The position numbers were made by a program, and so were the translations under genes. The notes under the pieces are model-generated. The model saw only the letters and a program-made list of their open reading frames with translations, had not been told where the DNA came from and did not search any database. A stretch of DNA of 64,000 nt. It comes from an uncultured Acetobacterium sp. (GTDB lineage: Bacteria > Bacillota > Clostridia > Eubacteriales > Eubacteriaceae). Positions within the stretch are counted from its first letter, which is position 1. Each line of letters begins with the position of its first letter. The stretch covers positions 1,302,001 to 1,366,000 of the forward strand of contig NZ_OY760905.1 in NCBI RefSeq assembly GCF_963664135.1. Reading direction: 5' to 3'. Positions 35,762 through 44,040 of the stretch are shown one piece after another.

Positions 35762-37495
35762 CTAAATATTTATATTTAATTTTTTCATAGCGTCTTGGAT
35801 GAAGTCCATTATTTCTTCACCGGTTTCCAAATTCAGTGCCGTTTCAGCGATGACTTTGGCATCTTCATAGCGGACACTTCGAATAATTTTCTTTATCTGA
35901 GGAATTGCCAGGGCACTCATACTAAATTCATATAAGCCTAATCCCAGAAGCAACACTGCCGCCGCTGGATCACCTGCCATTTCACCACACATTCCGGTAA
36001 AAAAGTTCTCTTTTTTATCAGATGTTGCCGTTACCTGTTTGATCAGGCGCAAAATCGCCGGATTAAAGGGATCATACAAATATGAAACCTCTTGATTCAT
36101 TCTGTCAACTGCAAGGGTATACTGGCAGAGATCATTGGTACCAATACTGAAGAAATCCACTTCTTTACAAATAATATCTGCGGTAATGGCAGCCGATGGA
36201 ATTTCAATCATCACACCGACCTTTACAGCTTTATCATATGCCACTTGTTCTGCATCCAGTTCTTTCATACAATCAAAGAGGATGGCTTTTGCCTGTCTCA
36301 CTTCGGTAATTGATGAGATCATCGGAAACATAATGTGCGCATGACCGTAAATACTTGCTCTCAGAATTGCCCTGAGCTGCGTTTTAAATAAGCCAACTTC
36401 TTTAAAACACAGCCGAATCGCTCGCAAACCTAAAAATGGATTCAATTCATTATCCATCGGTAAATAAGGAAGTTTCTTATCGCCACCAATATCCAAGGTT
36501 CGAATAACCACTGGTCCATTGGGAAAAGCTTCCAGAACTGAACGATAAGCAGCAAATTGCTTTTCTTCACTGGGCATCACATCACTATTCATGTATAAAA
36601 ATTCAGTTCGATAGAGTCCAACACCAACCCCGCCGTTTTTAAGCACACCAGCAACATCGTTGGGTTCGCCGATATTCCCAACTAATTCGATTTTTCTGCC
36701 ATCTAAAGTAATCGCATCTAAGTCTTTAAGTTCTTCCAGTTCTTTCAGATAATCCTGATATTTCTGTTTTTCGTTTTCATAACTTGCCAATTGTTCATTA
36801 GTAGGGTTAATGCACACCTTACCTGTTAGTCCGTCTACCACCATCAGATCCCCAGTTTTTACCGTATCAGTGATATCGCACAATCCCAGAACTGCTGGTA
36901 TCTCAAGACTACGTGCCATAATTGCCGTGTGTGATGTTCTGCTTCCGATATTGGTTGCAAAGCCCATTACGCGTTTTTTATCCATCTGTGCCGTATCCGA
37001 CGGGGTAAGATCGTCGGCAATAATAATCACGTCTTCGTTCAGACTTGATAGGTCCGCCTGAACGATTCCTAAAATATTGTTTTGAACTCTGGTTCCCACA
37101 TCTTTAATATCAGCCGCTCGGGCACTGAAATAGGGATCATCCATCTGATCAAAAATTGCATAAAAACGATCCGTTACAACGTTAACGGCAAAATCAGCAC
37201 TTAACTGATTCTCATTAATTTCTGTCTCGACACCCTCCACAAATTCAGGATCATCGAGAACCATGGCGTGGGCTTCAAAAATAGCCCCCTCTTCTTCACC
37301 AAGCTCATCGATGGCTTTCAAGCGAATGCTCTCCAGTTGTTGGTGGCTTAATTTTAATGCCACATGAAATTTTTCTATTTCCGCTTGGGTATCATCTGTC
37401 TTATTCTTATTTACCTCAACTGCAATTTTTTCATAAACAAACGCTTTTGCAATCGCAATTCCCGGAGACGCACTAATTCCTTCTTTTATAAACAT
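35762..37495 (-). CDS. ptsI: Phosphoenolpyruvate-protein phosphotransferase (Enzyme I)
   Basis: The 577-residue EI has an N-terminal HPr-binding domain, the phosphohistidine site in GSRTSHTAIMARSLEIPAV (about residue 190), a PEP-binding TIM barrel with VGLYRTEFLY, and the C-terminal FSIGTNDLCQYTLAVDR and MCGEMAGDP signatures. It is normal length. RBS AAGGAG before ATG 37495. It starts the ptsI-ptsH pair; the upstream 290 nt hold repeat copy D. Confidence 0.96.
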   Translation of the reverse strand: MFIKEGISASPGIAIAKAFVYEKIAVEVNKNKTDDTQAEIEKFHVALKLSHQQLESIRLKAIDELGEEEGAIFEAHAMVLDDPEFVEGVETEINENQLSADFAVNVVTDRFYAIFDQMDDPYFSARAADIKDVGTRVQNNILGIVQADLSSLNEDVIIIADDLTPSDTAQMDKKRVMGFATNIGSRTSHTAIMARSLEIPAVLGLCDITDTVKTGDLMVVDGLTGKVCINPTNEQLASYENEKQKYQDYLKELEELKDLDAITLDGRKIELVGNIGEPNDVAGVLKNGGVGVGLYRTEFLYMNSDVMPSEEKQFAAYRSVLEAFPNGPVVIRTLDIGGDKKLPYLPMDNELNPFLGLRAIRLCFKEVGLFKTQLRAILRASIYGHAHIMFPMISSITEVRQAKAILFDCMKELDAEQVAYDKAVKVGVMIEIPSAAITADIICKEVDFFSIGTNDLCQYTLAVDRMNQEVSYLYDPFNPAILRLIKQVTATSDKKENFFTGMCGEMAGDPAAAVLLLGLGLYEFSMSALAIPQIKKIIRSVRYEDAKVIAETALNLETGEEIMDFIQDAMKKLNINI

Positions 37496-37548
37496 CGTTC
37501 AATTCTCCTTTTTAAAGGTTTTTAGATAACTATTAGACGCATAAACAA

Positions 37549-37785
37549 CGAACAATTATTGCTTTGCGTATCAGTTTCGACAACCAGAAGAAATCGCTAA
37601 GCGAATTTCTTCTGGTTCGCGGGCAGTCGCCAACTACAAGCGAGCTTGTGATTGGCTCGTTACCTTCGCAAAACAATTTTGTAACGTGTAGTCAAACAGG
37701 CGTTAGCCTGTCCGACGTACAGTGTAAAATTGTTTCGAGTGAAACTGAGCACAAAGCTAATGGCATTTTCTCAATTATCTACATA
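37549..37785. repeat. Structured interspersed repeat, copy D (longest, composite)
   Basis: It holds, in order: a 13-bp hairpin AACCAGAAGAAAT/ATTTCTTCTGGTT (37582-37594/37605-37617); the GGGCAGTCGCCAA module with ACAAG-CGAG-CTTGT (37636-37649); the stem CAATTTT/AAAATTG (37674-37680/37726-37732); and ACAGGC-GTTA-GCCTGT (37696-37711). The hairpin GTTTC-GAGT-GAAAC follows. The outer parts match copy A, the inner module matches B and C. It fills the gap between ptsI and recR. Confidence 0.8.
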
Positions 37786-37789
37786 GGTT

Positions 37790-38389
37790 TTAAATCTTAC
37801 TTCTTCCTTCAAAGGCTTTAATTAATGTGATTTCATCTGTATATTCAAGATCCGCACCGATTGGTATGCCTTTAGCCAGTCGGGTAACCTTAACGCCTAA
37901 TGGACTGATTAGGTTCCCCAAATACATAGCTGTTGCCTCGCCTTCGACAGTGGCATTTGTAGCCATGATAACCTCTTTTATGTCATTTTCGCCGATCCGC
38001 AGCAATAATTCTCTGGCCTTAATATCCTGTGGTCCAATCCCGTCTAATGGGGAAATAGCGCCATGCAAAACATGATAAAGCCCATGATATTCGCGGGTTT
38101 TTTCGATAGCAAAAATATCCCGGCTGCTTTGAACAACACAGATCGTTTCCTGATCCCGCTTGGGGTTCTCACAAATATCACAGGTTTCTTTATCAGTGAT
38201 ATTGAAACAGGTTTTACACAAAACTATTTTTGATTTCGCTGAGATTAATGCTTCAGAAAGACTGGAGATTTCTTCATCAGAAAGATTGATAATGTGAAAA
38301 GCAAGCCGTTGCGCTGATTTTTCGCCAATTCCAGGCAGCTTTCCCAATTCTAAGACCAGTCGTTCCAGTGTTTTGGGGTAATATCCCAT
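37790..38389 (-). CDS. recR: Recombination mediator RecR
   Basis: The 199-residue protein has the N-terminal HhH (LGKLPGIGEKSAQRLAFHII), a four-Cys zinc finger (CKTCFNITDKETCDIC), a Toprim domain (about 79-172, VVQSSRDIFAIEKT..YHVLHGAISPLDG) and a Walker B-like C-terminal region. It loads RecA at gaps with RecF/RecO. It is last in the dnaX-ybaB-recR operon, seven bases after ybaB. Confidence 0.97.
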   Translation of the reverse strand: MGYYPKTLERLVLELGKLPGIGEKSAQRLAFHIINLSDEEISSLSEALISAKSKIVLCKTCFNITDKETCDICENPKRDQETICVVQSSRDIFAIEKTREYHGLYHVLHGAISPLDGIGPQDIKARELLLRIGENDIKEVIMATNATVEGEATAMYLGNLISPLGVKVTRLAKGIPIGADLEYTDEITLIKAFEGRSKI

Positions 38390-38396
38390 AAAAAAC

Positions 38397-38741
38397 CTAC
38401 ATTAAACCCGGAATATTCATACCACCGGTGATTTTTCCCATTTCTGAATTGACCATTTCTTCTGCTTTAGCGATTGCTTCATTGACCGCAGCTAAAACCA
38501 GATCTTCAAGCATTTCGATATCGTCTTCGTCAATAACTTCCGGATCAATTTTTATTGATAAAATGGTCTTTTTCCCGGTTGCAACTACTTTAACTGCACC
38601 GCCGCCAGCAGTGGCTTCAACTTCTCTTTCTTCCAGTTCGGCCTGTAAATTCGCCATATCTTGTTGCATTTTCTGCACTTGTTTCATCATATTATTCATG
38701 TTACCACCGCCCATTCCGGTCGGCATTTTTCGCTTTGCCAT
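38397..38741 (-). CDS. YbaB/EbfC family nucleoid-associated protein
   Basis: The 114-residue DNA-binding dimer has a Met/Gly-rich start ([21 protein letters not shown]), an [13 protein letters not shown] strand region and the C-terminal [27 protein letters not shown]. It is conserved between dnaX and recR in most bacteria; its exact role is a general nucleoid or repair-associated one. Confidence 0.95.
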   Translation of the reverse strand: MAKRKMPTGMGGGNMNNMMKQVQKMQQDMANLQAELEEREVEATAGGGAVKVVATGKKTILSIKIDPEVIDEDDIEMLEDLVLAAVNEAIAKAEEMVNSEMGKITGGMNIPGLM

Positions 38742-38832
38742 TGTTTCCTCCTGTGGTTTACTATTCTTAATAACCTAGTTATTATAACACTAATGATTAA
38801 GATATCACTATCTTTTTTAACCTATTTTTCCG

Positions 38833-40596
38833 CTATTTTTCAACATCATCATCGCTTTTGATAATTTTAACCGTATCATCATTTACAATTCGCAGGGTCT
38901 TTTCAATCATGTTTAGCTCGGCAAAGTTCTCTTCCTCAAGCTTTATTGAGATGGTAATGATTTGCCCGGTTTTTTGATTCAGGATGGTTTCGAAATTCTT
39001 TACTAATTCTGGTTTGTTAATAAAATGAAAAAAATTAATATTCTCCATCGAATAAAAAATCGACAGATGTCCATCATCCACTAAAGACGGTTCGCCACGC
39101 TTTAAAAACATAGCTTGTCCTGAGTTCGTTTTGCTGATTTCGTCACACAGTAGTTTGAAAAATCTCATTTCATCATGCTTTGAGTTGCCATTTGTATTTG
39201 CTTTTTGCTCAGTTATTAATGACTGCTTTCTATCTGAATTTTCTCCTGGCACATCCTTTGGTTCATAAATTGCGAAAGGTTCCTCAAATACTTCATTCAC
39301 TGGCTGGAATCGTTCTTCACGATCAAAATCATTATTTATTGAAATCGCCTCAATCTCATTTTTCCCAGGTTCATCATGAATAATGGTATTTTGATTCTCT
39401 TTGATGATCTTATCCTGCTCAACAATGGGAGTGGGAATGGGCTTTTTAATTTCATTTTTTTGAGCAACTGTTTTTATTCCCATACTTGGAATAACCGCTT
39501 GCTCTCCCAGACAAAGTTTAAGCAAAGCCATTTCAACGATAATCCCCTGGAGGCTACTATATTTCAATTTATTCTTTTCATCAATTAGCTGGCTGATCAT
39601 TGAATATAATTGTTCATATGTAAGTTGCCTCCCCAATTCTTGATATGCTAAAAAATCTTCTGATGAACAAAGCAAGATTTCTTTAGCCATTTCCTTAGTT
39701 GTTTTGGTGATGAGGATACCCCGCAGATACTCGATTAACTGATCCATCAACAAACTACTGTCTTTTCCATTACTGACTAACTCTCGCAAGCCGGTAATAA
39801 CGCCCGCACTGTCTCCGGCGATGATTTTTTCAACTAAATTGTTAATACTCCGTTTATTGACCATGCCTGTAAAAGCTAGCAAATCATCAAAAGATACATG
39901 TCCAGTTTCATCCTTTAGATCGATAATTTGATCCAGGAGACTAAGGGCGTCTCTCATCGAATTTTCACCTCGGGATGCAATGAAATCAAGGCTATCTTCT
40001 GACATATCAACCTGTATATCGTTGCAGATTTTTTTCATTTGCTCAATAATTAACGCTTTCAGAATCGGACGAATCTCATAACGTTGGCAACGAGATAAAA
40101 TCGTCACCGGACATTTGTTCGGTTCTGTTGTTGCTAGGATAAACACTGCATGCTCAGGCGGTTCTTCAAGTGTTTTAAGCAACGCATTAAATGCTTCCTT
40201 GGTCAGCATATGAACTTCATCAATAATATATACCTTGTATTTTCCGACTGTTGGAGGATACTTTATCCGTTCGCGAATTTCACGTATTTCATCAACCCCG
40301 CGATTCGACGCACCATCAATTTCGATGATGTCCATGATTCCCGATTGGTCAATTTTAAGACAAACATCACACTGATTGCATGGATTACCATCAATTCCAT
40401 TTGGGCAATTAATGGCTTTGGCAAATATTTTTGCCAATGAAGTTTTTCCTGTTCCTCTAATCCCTGAAAAAAGATAGGCATGACCGACTCGATTATATTT
40501 AATCTGATTCTTTAAAATTCTGGTAATACTATCCTGACCAACAACCTCATCAAAGGTTTGGGGGCGATACTTGCGATAGAGTGCTAAATATGACAT
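38833..40596 (-). CDS. dnaX: DNA polymerase III subunit gamma/tau
   Basis: The 587-residue clamp-loader subunit has Walker A GIRGTGKTSLAK (about 45-56), a zinc module with CPNGIDGNPCNQCDVC, DEVHMLTKEAFNALLKTLEEPP and the SRC box (LSRCQRYEIRP). The C-terminal third (about 370 on) is divergent and acidic, typical of the tau tail that binds the polymerase. I see no slippery A-run that would clearly give a separate gamma form. First gene of the dnaX-ybaB-recR operon; a TATAAT on the minus strand about 50 nt upstream lacks a good -35. No SRP RNA or tRNA-Ser precedes it. Confidence 0.95.
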   Translation of the reverse strand: MSYLALYRKYRPQTFDEVVGQDSITRILKNQIKYNRVGHAYLFSGIRGTGKTSLAKIFAKAINCPNGIDGNPCNQCDVCLKIDQSGIMDIIEIDGASNRGVDEIREIRERIKYPPTVGKYKVYIIDEVHMLTKEAFNALLKTLEEPPEHAVFILATTEPNKCPVTILSRCQRYEIRPILKALIIEQMKKICNDIQVDMSEDSLDFIASRGENSMRDALSLLDQIIDLKDETGHVSFDDLLAFTGMVNKRSINNLVEKIIAGDSAGVITGLRELVSNGKDSSLLMDQLIEYLRGILITKTTKEMAKEILLCSSEDFLAYQELGRQLTYEQLYSMISQLIDEKNKLKYSSLQGIIVEMALLKLCLGEQAVIPSMGIKTVAQKNEIKKPIPTPIVEQDKIIKENQNTIIHDEPGKNEIEAISINNDFDREERFQPVNEVFEEPFAIYEPKDVPGENSDRKQSLITEQKANTNGNSKHDEMRFFKLLCDEISKTNSGQAMFLKRGEPSLVDDGHLSIFYSMENINFFHFINKPELVKNFETILNQKTGQIITISIKLEEENFAELNMIEKTLRIVNDDTVKIIKSDDDVEK

Positions 40597-40710
40597 TGTT
40601 CCCTCTTTATCTTGTACTTTATTAAATTTAATTATATTACAATCTTAATAAATTGTATAGTTGAAACAATTATTCGATCTGATGTTCTTTCTAAAATCCA
40701 TCTATTAAAA

Positions 40711-40738
40711 AAGAAGTTCCCGGATAAAGGAACTTCTT
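40711..40738 (-). terminator. Intrinsic terminator of the Lys/Ala/Glu-repeat gene
   Basis: AAGAAGTTCC (40711-40720) pairs with GGAACTTCTT (40729-40738), followed on the minus strand by TTTTTTAATAG. It lies five bases past the stop codon. Confidence 0.85.
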
Positions 40739-40743
40739 GATTT

Positions 40744-42306
40744 TTATAACAGATGAAATGGCAACTCTTTTTCTTTTTTTGCTTTCTTCGCCTGCTCTTT
40801 TGCGGTTATGGCTTTCTGCCGTTTTTCAGCTAATTCTGCTCGAACTTTGTTTTCTCTGGCAATTGCTCGTTCAATTGCTTTTGAAGTAATTTCTTCCAGC
40901 TCCTTAGCCTTTCTTTTGATTTCTTTTCTGAGATGATCTTCTACTTCCAGTTTGTTTTTTTCTTTGTTATCTGCTTCTTGCTTTCGTGCAGTTTCTATTT
41001 TCTTTGTTTCTTCTTGTTCAGCTTTTAACTTGGCTGCCATTTCGGCCTTTTTCTTAGCCTCAATTTCAGCTCTTTTTTTCGCTTCTGCTTCTTTGCTTGC
41101 TTCTTCAATTACTCGATGATCCTCCGCTGCTTTTACTACAGCTTCTGCATCGTCCTGAATTTTTTTATTAACTTTATCGACTAATATTTTAGATTTCTCT
41201 GCTACTTCTTTTCTTTTTGCTAATATTTCTGCATCATTTTGTACTTTTAAATGAACTTTATCCAGTAACAATTTAGATTTTTGGGCTACAGCTTTCGCTT
41301 TTTTATCAGCTTCAGCTTTTGCCTCAGTTACTTTTAACATAAGTTCTTTTTCTTTTCGTTCTGCCGCCGCCAGCTCAGTTTTTATTTTAGCTTCCGCCTC
41401 TTCTTTTGCCTTGACTTCTGCTGCGGCTCTCGCTGTGGCTTCTTCCTTGGCTTTCGCTTCTGCCTCTTTCTTCGCTTTCGCTTTCGCTTCTGCCTTTGCT
41501 TTGGCTTCCGCTTCTTTTTTTGCTTTCGCCTCAGCTTCTGCCTTCGCTTTGGCTTCCGCTTCTTTTTTGGCTTTCGCATCTGCTTCTGTCTTCGCTTTGA
41601 CTTCTGCTTCTTTTTTGGCTTTCGCGTCTGCTTCTGCCTTCGCTTTGACTTCTGCTTCTTTTTTGGCTTTCGCGTCTGCTTCTGCCTTCGCTTTGGCTTC
41701 TGCTTCTTTTTTTGCTTTCGCATCTGCTTCTGCCTTCGCTTTGGCTTCCGCTTCTTTTTTTGCTTTCGCATCTGCTTCTGCCTTCGCTTTGGCTTCCGCT
41801 TCTTTTTTTGCTTTCGCTTCAGCTTCCGCTTTAACTTTGATTTCCGCTTCTTTTTTAGCTTTCGCATCAGCTTCTGCCTTCGCTTTGGCTTCCGCTTCTT
41901 TTTTTGCTTTCGCATCTGCTTCTGCCTTCGCTTTGGCTTCCGCTTCTTTTTTGGCTTTCGCATCTGCTTCTGCCTTCGCTTTGGCTTCCGCTTCTTTTTT
42001 TGCTTTCGCATCAGCTTCTGCCTTCGCTTTGGCTTCTACTTCTTTTTTGGCTTTCGCATCTGCTTCTGCCTTCGTTTCCGCTTCCAGTTCTTTATTTTCA
42101 GCTTTGCTCGTTTCCTGGTGATTGTTGTCGCTCAAATCTTCGGCACTTTCATCTTTACCCGTGATCACTCTACCAACCTTTTTAATAAAATCATCCAGTT
42201 TTCCCACTTCTTCATTCCCCACTTCACTTGAATTCGCTGTATCCAAAGTATTTTGAATAGTCGTGTCTTTTATTAATTGTGATTTAGGTTTACTTTTACG
42301 AGCCAT
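40744..42306 (-). CDS. Lys/Ala/Glu-rich repetitive helical protein, unknown function
   Basis: The 520-residue protein has no signal peptide, membrane helix or recognisable domain. The N-terminal 78 residues are non-repetitive. Residues 79-286 are thirteen in-phase 16-residue units of the form KAEADAKAKKEAEAKA with few substitutions. Residues 287-520 are a less regular charged helix that includes a two-fold repeat (KSKLLLDKVHLKVQNDAE and KSKILVDKVNKKIQDDAE). The composition predicts a long single alpha-helix or coiled coil. RBS AAGGAG precedes ATG 42306. It is separated from the BMC operon by a terminator, so a link to the microcompartment is not shown. Confidence 0.85.
   Translation of the reverse strand: MARKSKPKSQLIKDTTIQNTLDTANSSEVGNEEVGKLDDFIKKVGRVITGKDESAEDLSDNNHQETSKAENKELEAETKAEADAKAKKEVEAKAKAEADAKAKKEAEAKAKAEADAKAKKEAEAKAKAEADAKAKKEAEAKAKAEADAKAKKEAEIKVKAEAEAKAKKEAEAKAKAEADAKAKKEAEAKAKAEADAKAKKEAEAKAKAEADAKAKKEAEVKAKAEADAKAKKEAEVKAKTEADAKAKKEAEAKAKAEAEAKAKKEAEAKAKAEAKAKAKKEAEAKAKEEATARAAAEVKAKEEAEAKIKTELAAAERKEKELMLKVTEAKAEADKKAKAVAQKSKLLLDKVHLKVQNDAEILAKRKEVAEKSKILVDKVNKKIQDDAEAVVKAAEDHRVIEEASKEAEAKKRAEIEAKKKAEMAAKLKAEQEETKKIETARKQEADNKEKNKLEVEDHLRKEIKRKAKELEEITSKAIERAIARENKVRAELAEKRQKAITAKEQAKKAKKEKELPFHLL
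41449..42072. repeat. In-frame minisatellite, 13 x 48 bp
   Basis: Thirteen tandem 48-bp units (624 bp) encode the 16-residue repeats. Variant units carry E-to-V, A-to-I, A-to-T or D-to-E changes at the same positions, which suggests unit duplication after divergence. Copy number is likely unstable. A long open frame on the plus strand through it is a by-product of the repeat. Confidence 0.9.
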
Positions 42307-42337
42307 GACAATCTCCTTTTTAATGACGTTGTACTGT

Positions 42338-42380
42338 TCTATTTTTTATAAATGGCCTTGGAGCATTTATAAAAAATAGA
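42338..42380. promoter_or_regulatory. 17-bp AT-rich dyad in the 5' region of the repetitive-protein gene
   Basis: TCTATTTTTTATAAATG (42338-42354) is perfectly complementary to 42364-42380, with a 9-nt centre. There is no T-run after it on the minus strand, so it is more like an operator or 5'-UTR stem than a terminator. It sits about 30-70 nt before the start codon. Confidence 0.5.
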
Positions 42381-42391
42381 AATCTTATGTA

Positions 42392-42420
42392 TAAAAAACA
42401 AATGACCGAAGCCATTTGTC
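42392..42420 (-). terminator. Terminator of the BMC operon with a UUCG tetraloop
   Basis: On the minus strand CAAATGGC-TTCG-GTCATTTG forms an 8-bp stem (one G-U) closed by the very stable cUUCGg loop and followed by TTTTTTATA. It begins about 30 nt after the pduT stop. Confidence 0.9.
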
Positions 42421-42449
42421 TTTTATACATTTTAATTTTTAATCTTGGG

Positions 42450-42998
42450 TTAAAATAGGATCTTTTGAATATCCTTATGTGGAGAAGCTATAACCGAATA
42501 ACTCGTAATGAGGTTCGATTCTGCCATCTCGTTTTGAGCTGTTTGAATAGCCATTTTAACAGAAGATATTTCTCCAGTGATTAATACAAAGCCTTTACCA
42601 CCCAAGCCTCTAGCAATTCGAATTTCAAGGAGTTCTACGTTTGATGCTTTCGCACAAATATCTCCGATCAAAATTGAAGAGATTGCATTAATCGTTTCAA
42701 CAATACCAAGAGATTTCACATCGCCAATTTCGCCTGCACCTAACATGGCCGGTAAAACATCAGGGTGAATATTTGGTATAACGTGTGACTCTAACATATG
42801 GATACCACCCACATGTGCCCCATTCTTTATTGATGCTTCGACGGCACCCACATCTCCAGCAATAATACTAACGTATTTTCCTGGACATAAGGGTGATGCC
42901 ATCAGCAGCTCAACATTTCCGGATTTCAGCATTTCATCAGTGGATTCTATACCAACTGGAATGCTCTTAAATTCCATAAAACCAACTGCTTTTTTCAA
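42450..42998 (-). CDS. pduT: PduT-like tandem-BMC shell protein with iron-sulfur pore cysteine
   Basis: The 182-residue BMC-T protein has two BMC domains (about 4-85 and 96-178). Cys38 in SPLCPGKY occupies the position of the PduT cysteine that, from three subunits, holds a [4Fe-4S] cluster at the trimer pore. The start is TTG at 42998, chosen because the N-terminus then aligns residue for residue with PduT; the ribosome site is weak. It is the last gene of the operon. With PduS it could pass electrons through the shell. Confidence 0.9.
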   Translation of the reverse strand: MKKAVGFMEFKSIPVGIESTDEMLKSGNVELLMASPLCPGKYVSIIAGDVGAVEASIKNGAHVGGIHMLESHVIPNIHPDVLPAMLGAGEIGDVKSLGIVETINAISSILIGDICAKASNVELLEIRIARGLGGKGFVLITGEISSVKMAIQTAQNEMAESNLITSYSVIASPHKDIQKILF

Positions 42999-43060
42999 AA
43001 TACCACTTCTTTCTATACTGTGAATGATTTAATTTTTTTACCAATTGCTCCAGTTTGAGA

Positions 43061-44017
43061 TTAAACTAAAATTAATCCGCCTAAAATTGTAAAGTTGATA
43101 AACTGAGTAATAAAGATTGTTACTGCAGGAGGGTCTATATGGGTATCGCAATGACTATTAAGTGTTTTTGCGGCCCATTCGCCTACAAACGCTGTGAACA
43201 TACCTGTAATCATACCACCGATGATGGCGGCAAATGGATTTAAGGTAGCACTGAACATTAATACAGCTGTAGATCCTGAAGGTAAAACAATGTGATGCCA
43301 TCCTTCAAATGCACAACCACACATGATCAAGATCAAAGAGAAAGCAGCGATTGCAAAACCAATTATTGGTACCATTGTGAACAGGTAAGCAGCTTCTTCG
43401 CTTCCGCCAACAAGACCCAATGTTCCTAAAGTAGCTGCAACACCACCGATAAGGATACCAATAGAAGCACCATAGGTAAGTACAAAACCTAACCGACTAC
43501 CAGTAGAGATCCATTCTCTTTTTTCACCAGCCGGTGTTTTTCCTGTAAGTCCAGTTTTGCCGAAGACTAAACGAGTGATAATACCAGAAAGCATTACTGT
43601 ACAAGCAACGGTATCGGTCCAACCAGCTGCTCCATCACCAAGAATGCCGTTAAAAATAATTGGTCCTACTAATGGTCCAACAATGTATTGGATTAGGAAA
43701 CCAACCATACCGAAGATACCACCAACGATCAATACCATCGGATCGCCGAATTTTACAAGTGGAGTAACGATATCTTGTCCATTTTCAATATGATTTCTTG
43801 TCATTGCAAACGCAGCACCGGCAACAGCACCAGCGAAGGCAATATGTGGTCCAAACCAGGAGCCGAAACTAATAATACCAACTGCTGGAGCACCATTTGC
43901 ACCACCCATGATTGCCGCTAAAACGGTTAAACCGGTGAAAACAAAGGCTGTGATCCCGCCCATAAATGTGGCTAATACGCCACCGCCGAATGCGGCGATT
44001 AACATTGTAAAGTCCAT
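43061..44017 (-). CDS. Polytopic membrane protein in the BMC operon, family not recognised
   Basis: The 318-residue protein has about eight or nine Gly/Ala-rich hydrophobic segments (from MDFTMLIAAFGGGVLATF on). The last loop and helix are distinctive: CAFEGWHHIVLPSG and NSHCDTHIDPPAVTIF, with clustered His, Cys and Asp. It is not PduF (aquaglyceroporin), for the NPA boxes are absent. Its place between pduS and pduT, with gaps of about 20-60 nt, ties it to the locus. Candidate roles are uptake or release of diol, alcohol or acid, or a membrane partner for electron flow; none is demonstrated. Confidence 0.85.
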   Translation of the reverse strand: MDFTMLIAAFGGGVLATFMGGITAFVFTGLTVLAAIMGGANGAPAVGIISFGSWFGPHIAFAGAVAGAAFAMTRNHIENGQDIVTPLVKFGDPMVLIVGGIFGMVGFLIQYIVGPLVGPIIFNGILGDGAAGWTDTVACTVMLSGIITRLVFGKTGLTGKTPAGEKREWISTGSRLGFVLTYGASIGILIGGVAATLGTLGLVGGSEEAAYLFTMVPIIGFAIAAFSLILIMCGCAFEGWHHIVLPSGSTAVLMFSATLNPFAAIIGGMITGMFTAFVGEWAAKTLNSHCDTHIDPPAVTIFITQFINFTILGGLILV

Positions 44018-44040
44018 AATTATCCCCCTTAAAATATGAT

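Noticed and set aside
40597..40743. SRP RNA or tRNA-Ser upstream of dnaX, as in Bacillus
   Set aside because: The 150-nt gap is AT-rich with a -10-like box and a terminator only; no conserved SRP hairpin is visible.
41449..42072. 48-bp tandem repeats that look like a CRISPR array
   Set aside because: Units are contiguous with no unique spacers and are in frame with a protein; no cas genes are near.
41411..42121. Long plus-strand open frame of 236 codons over the 48-bp repeat
   Set aside because: It is the antisense of the tandem repeat; with units of 48 bp all frames stay open if one does. No ribosome site or independent codon pattern is seen.
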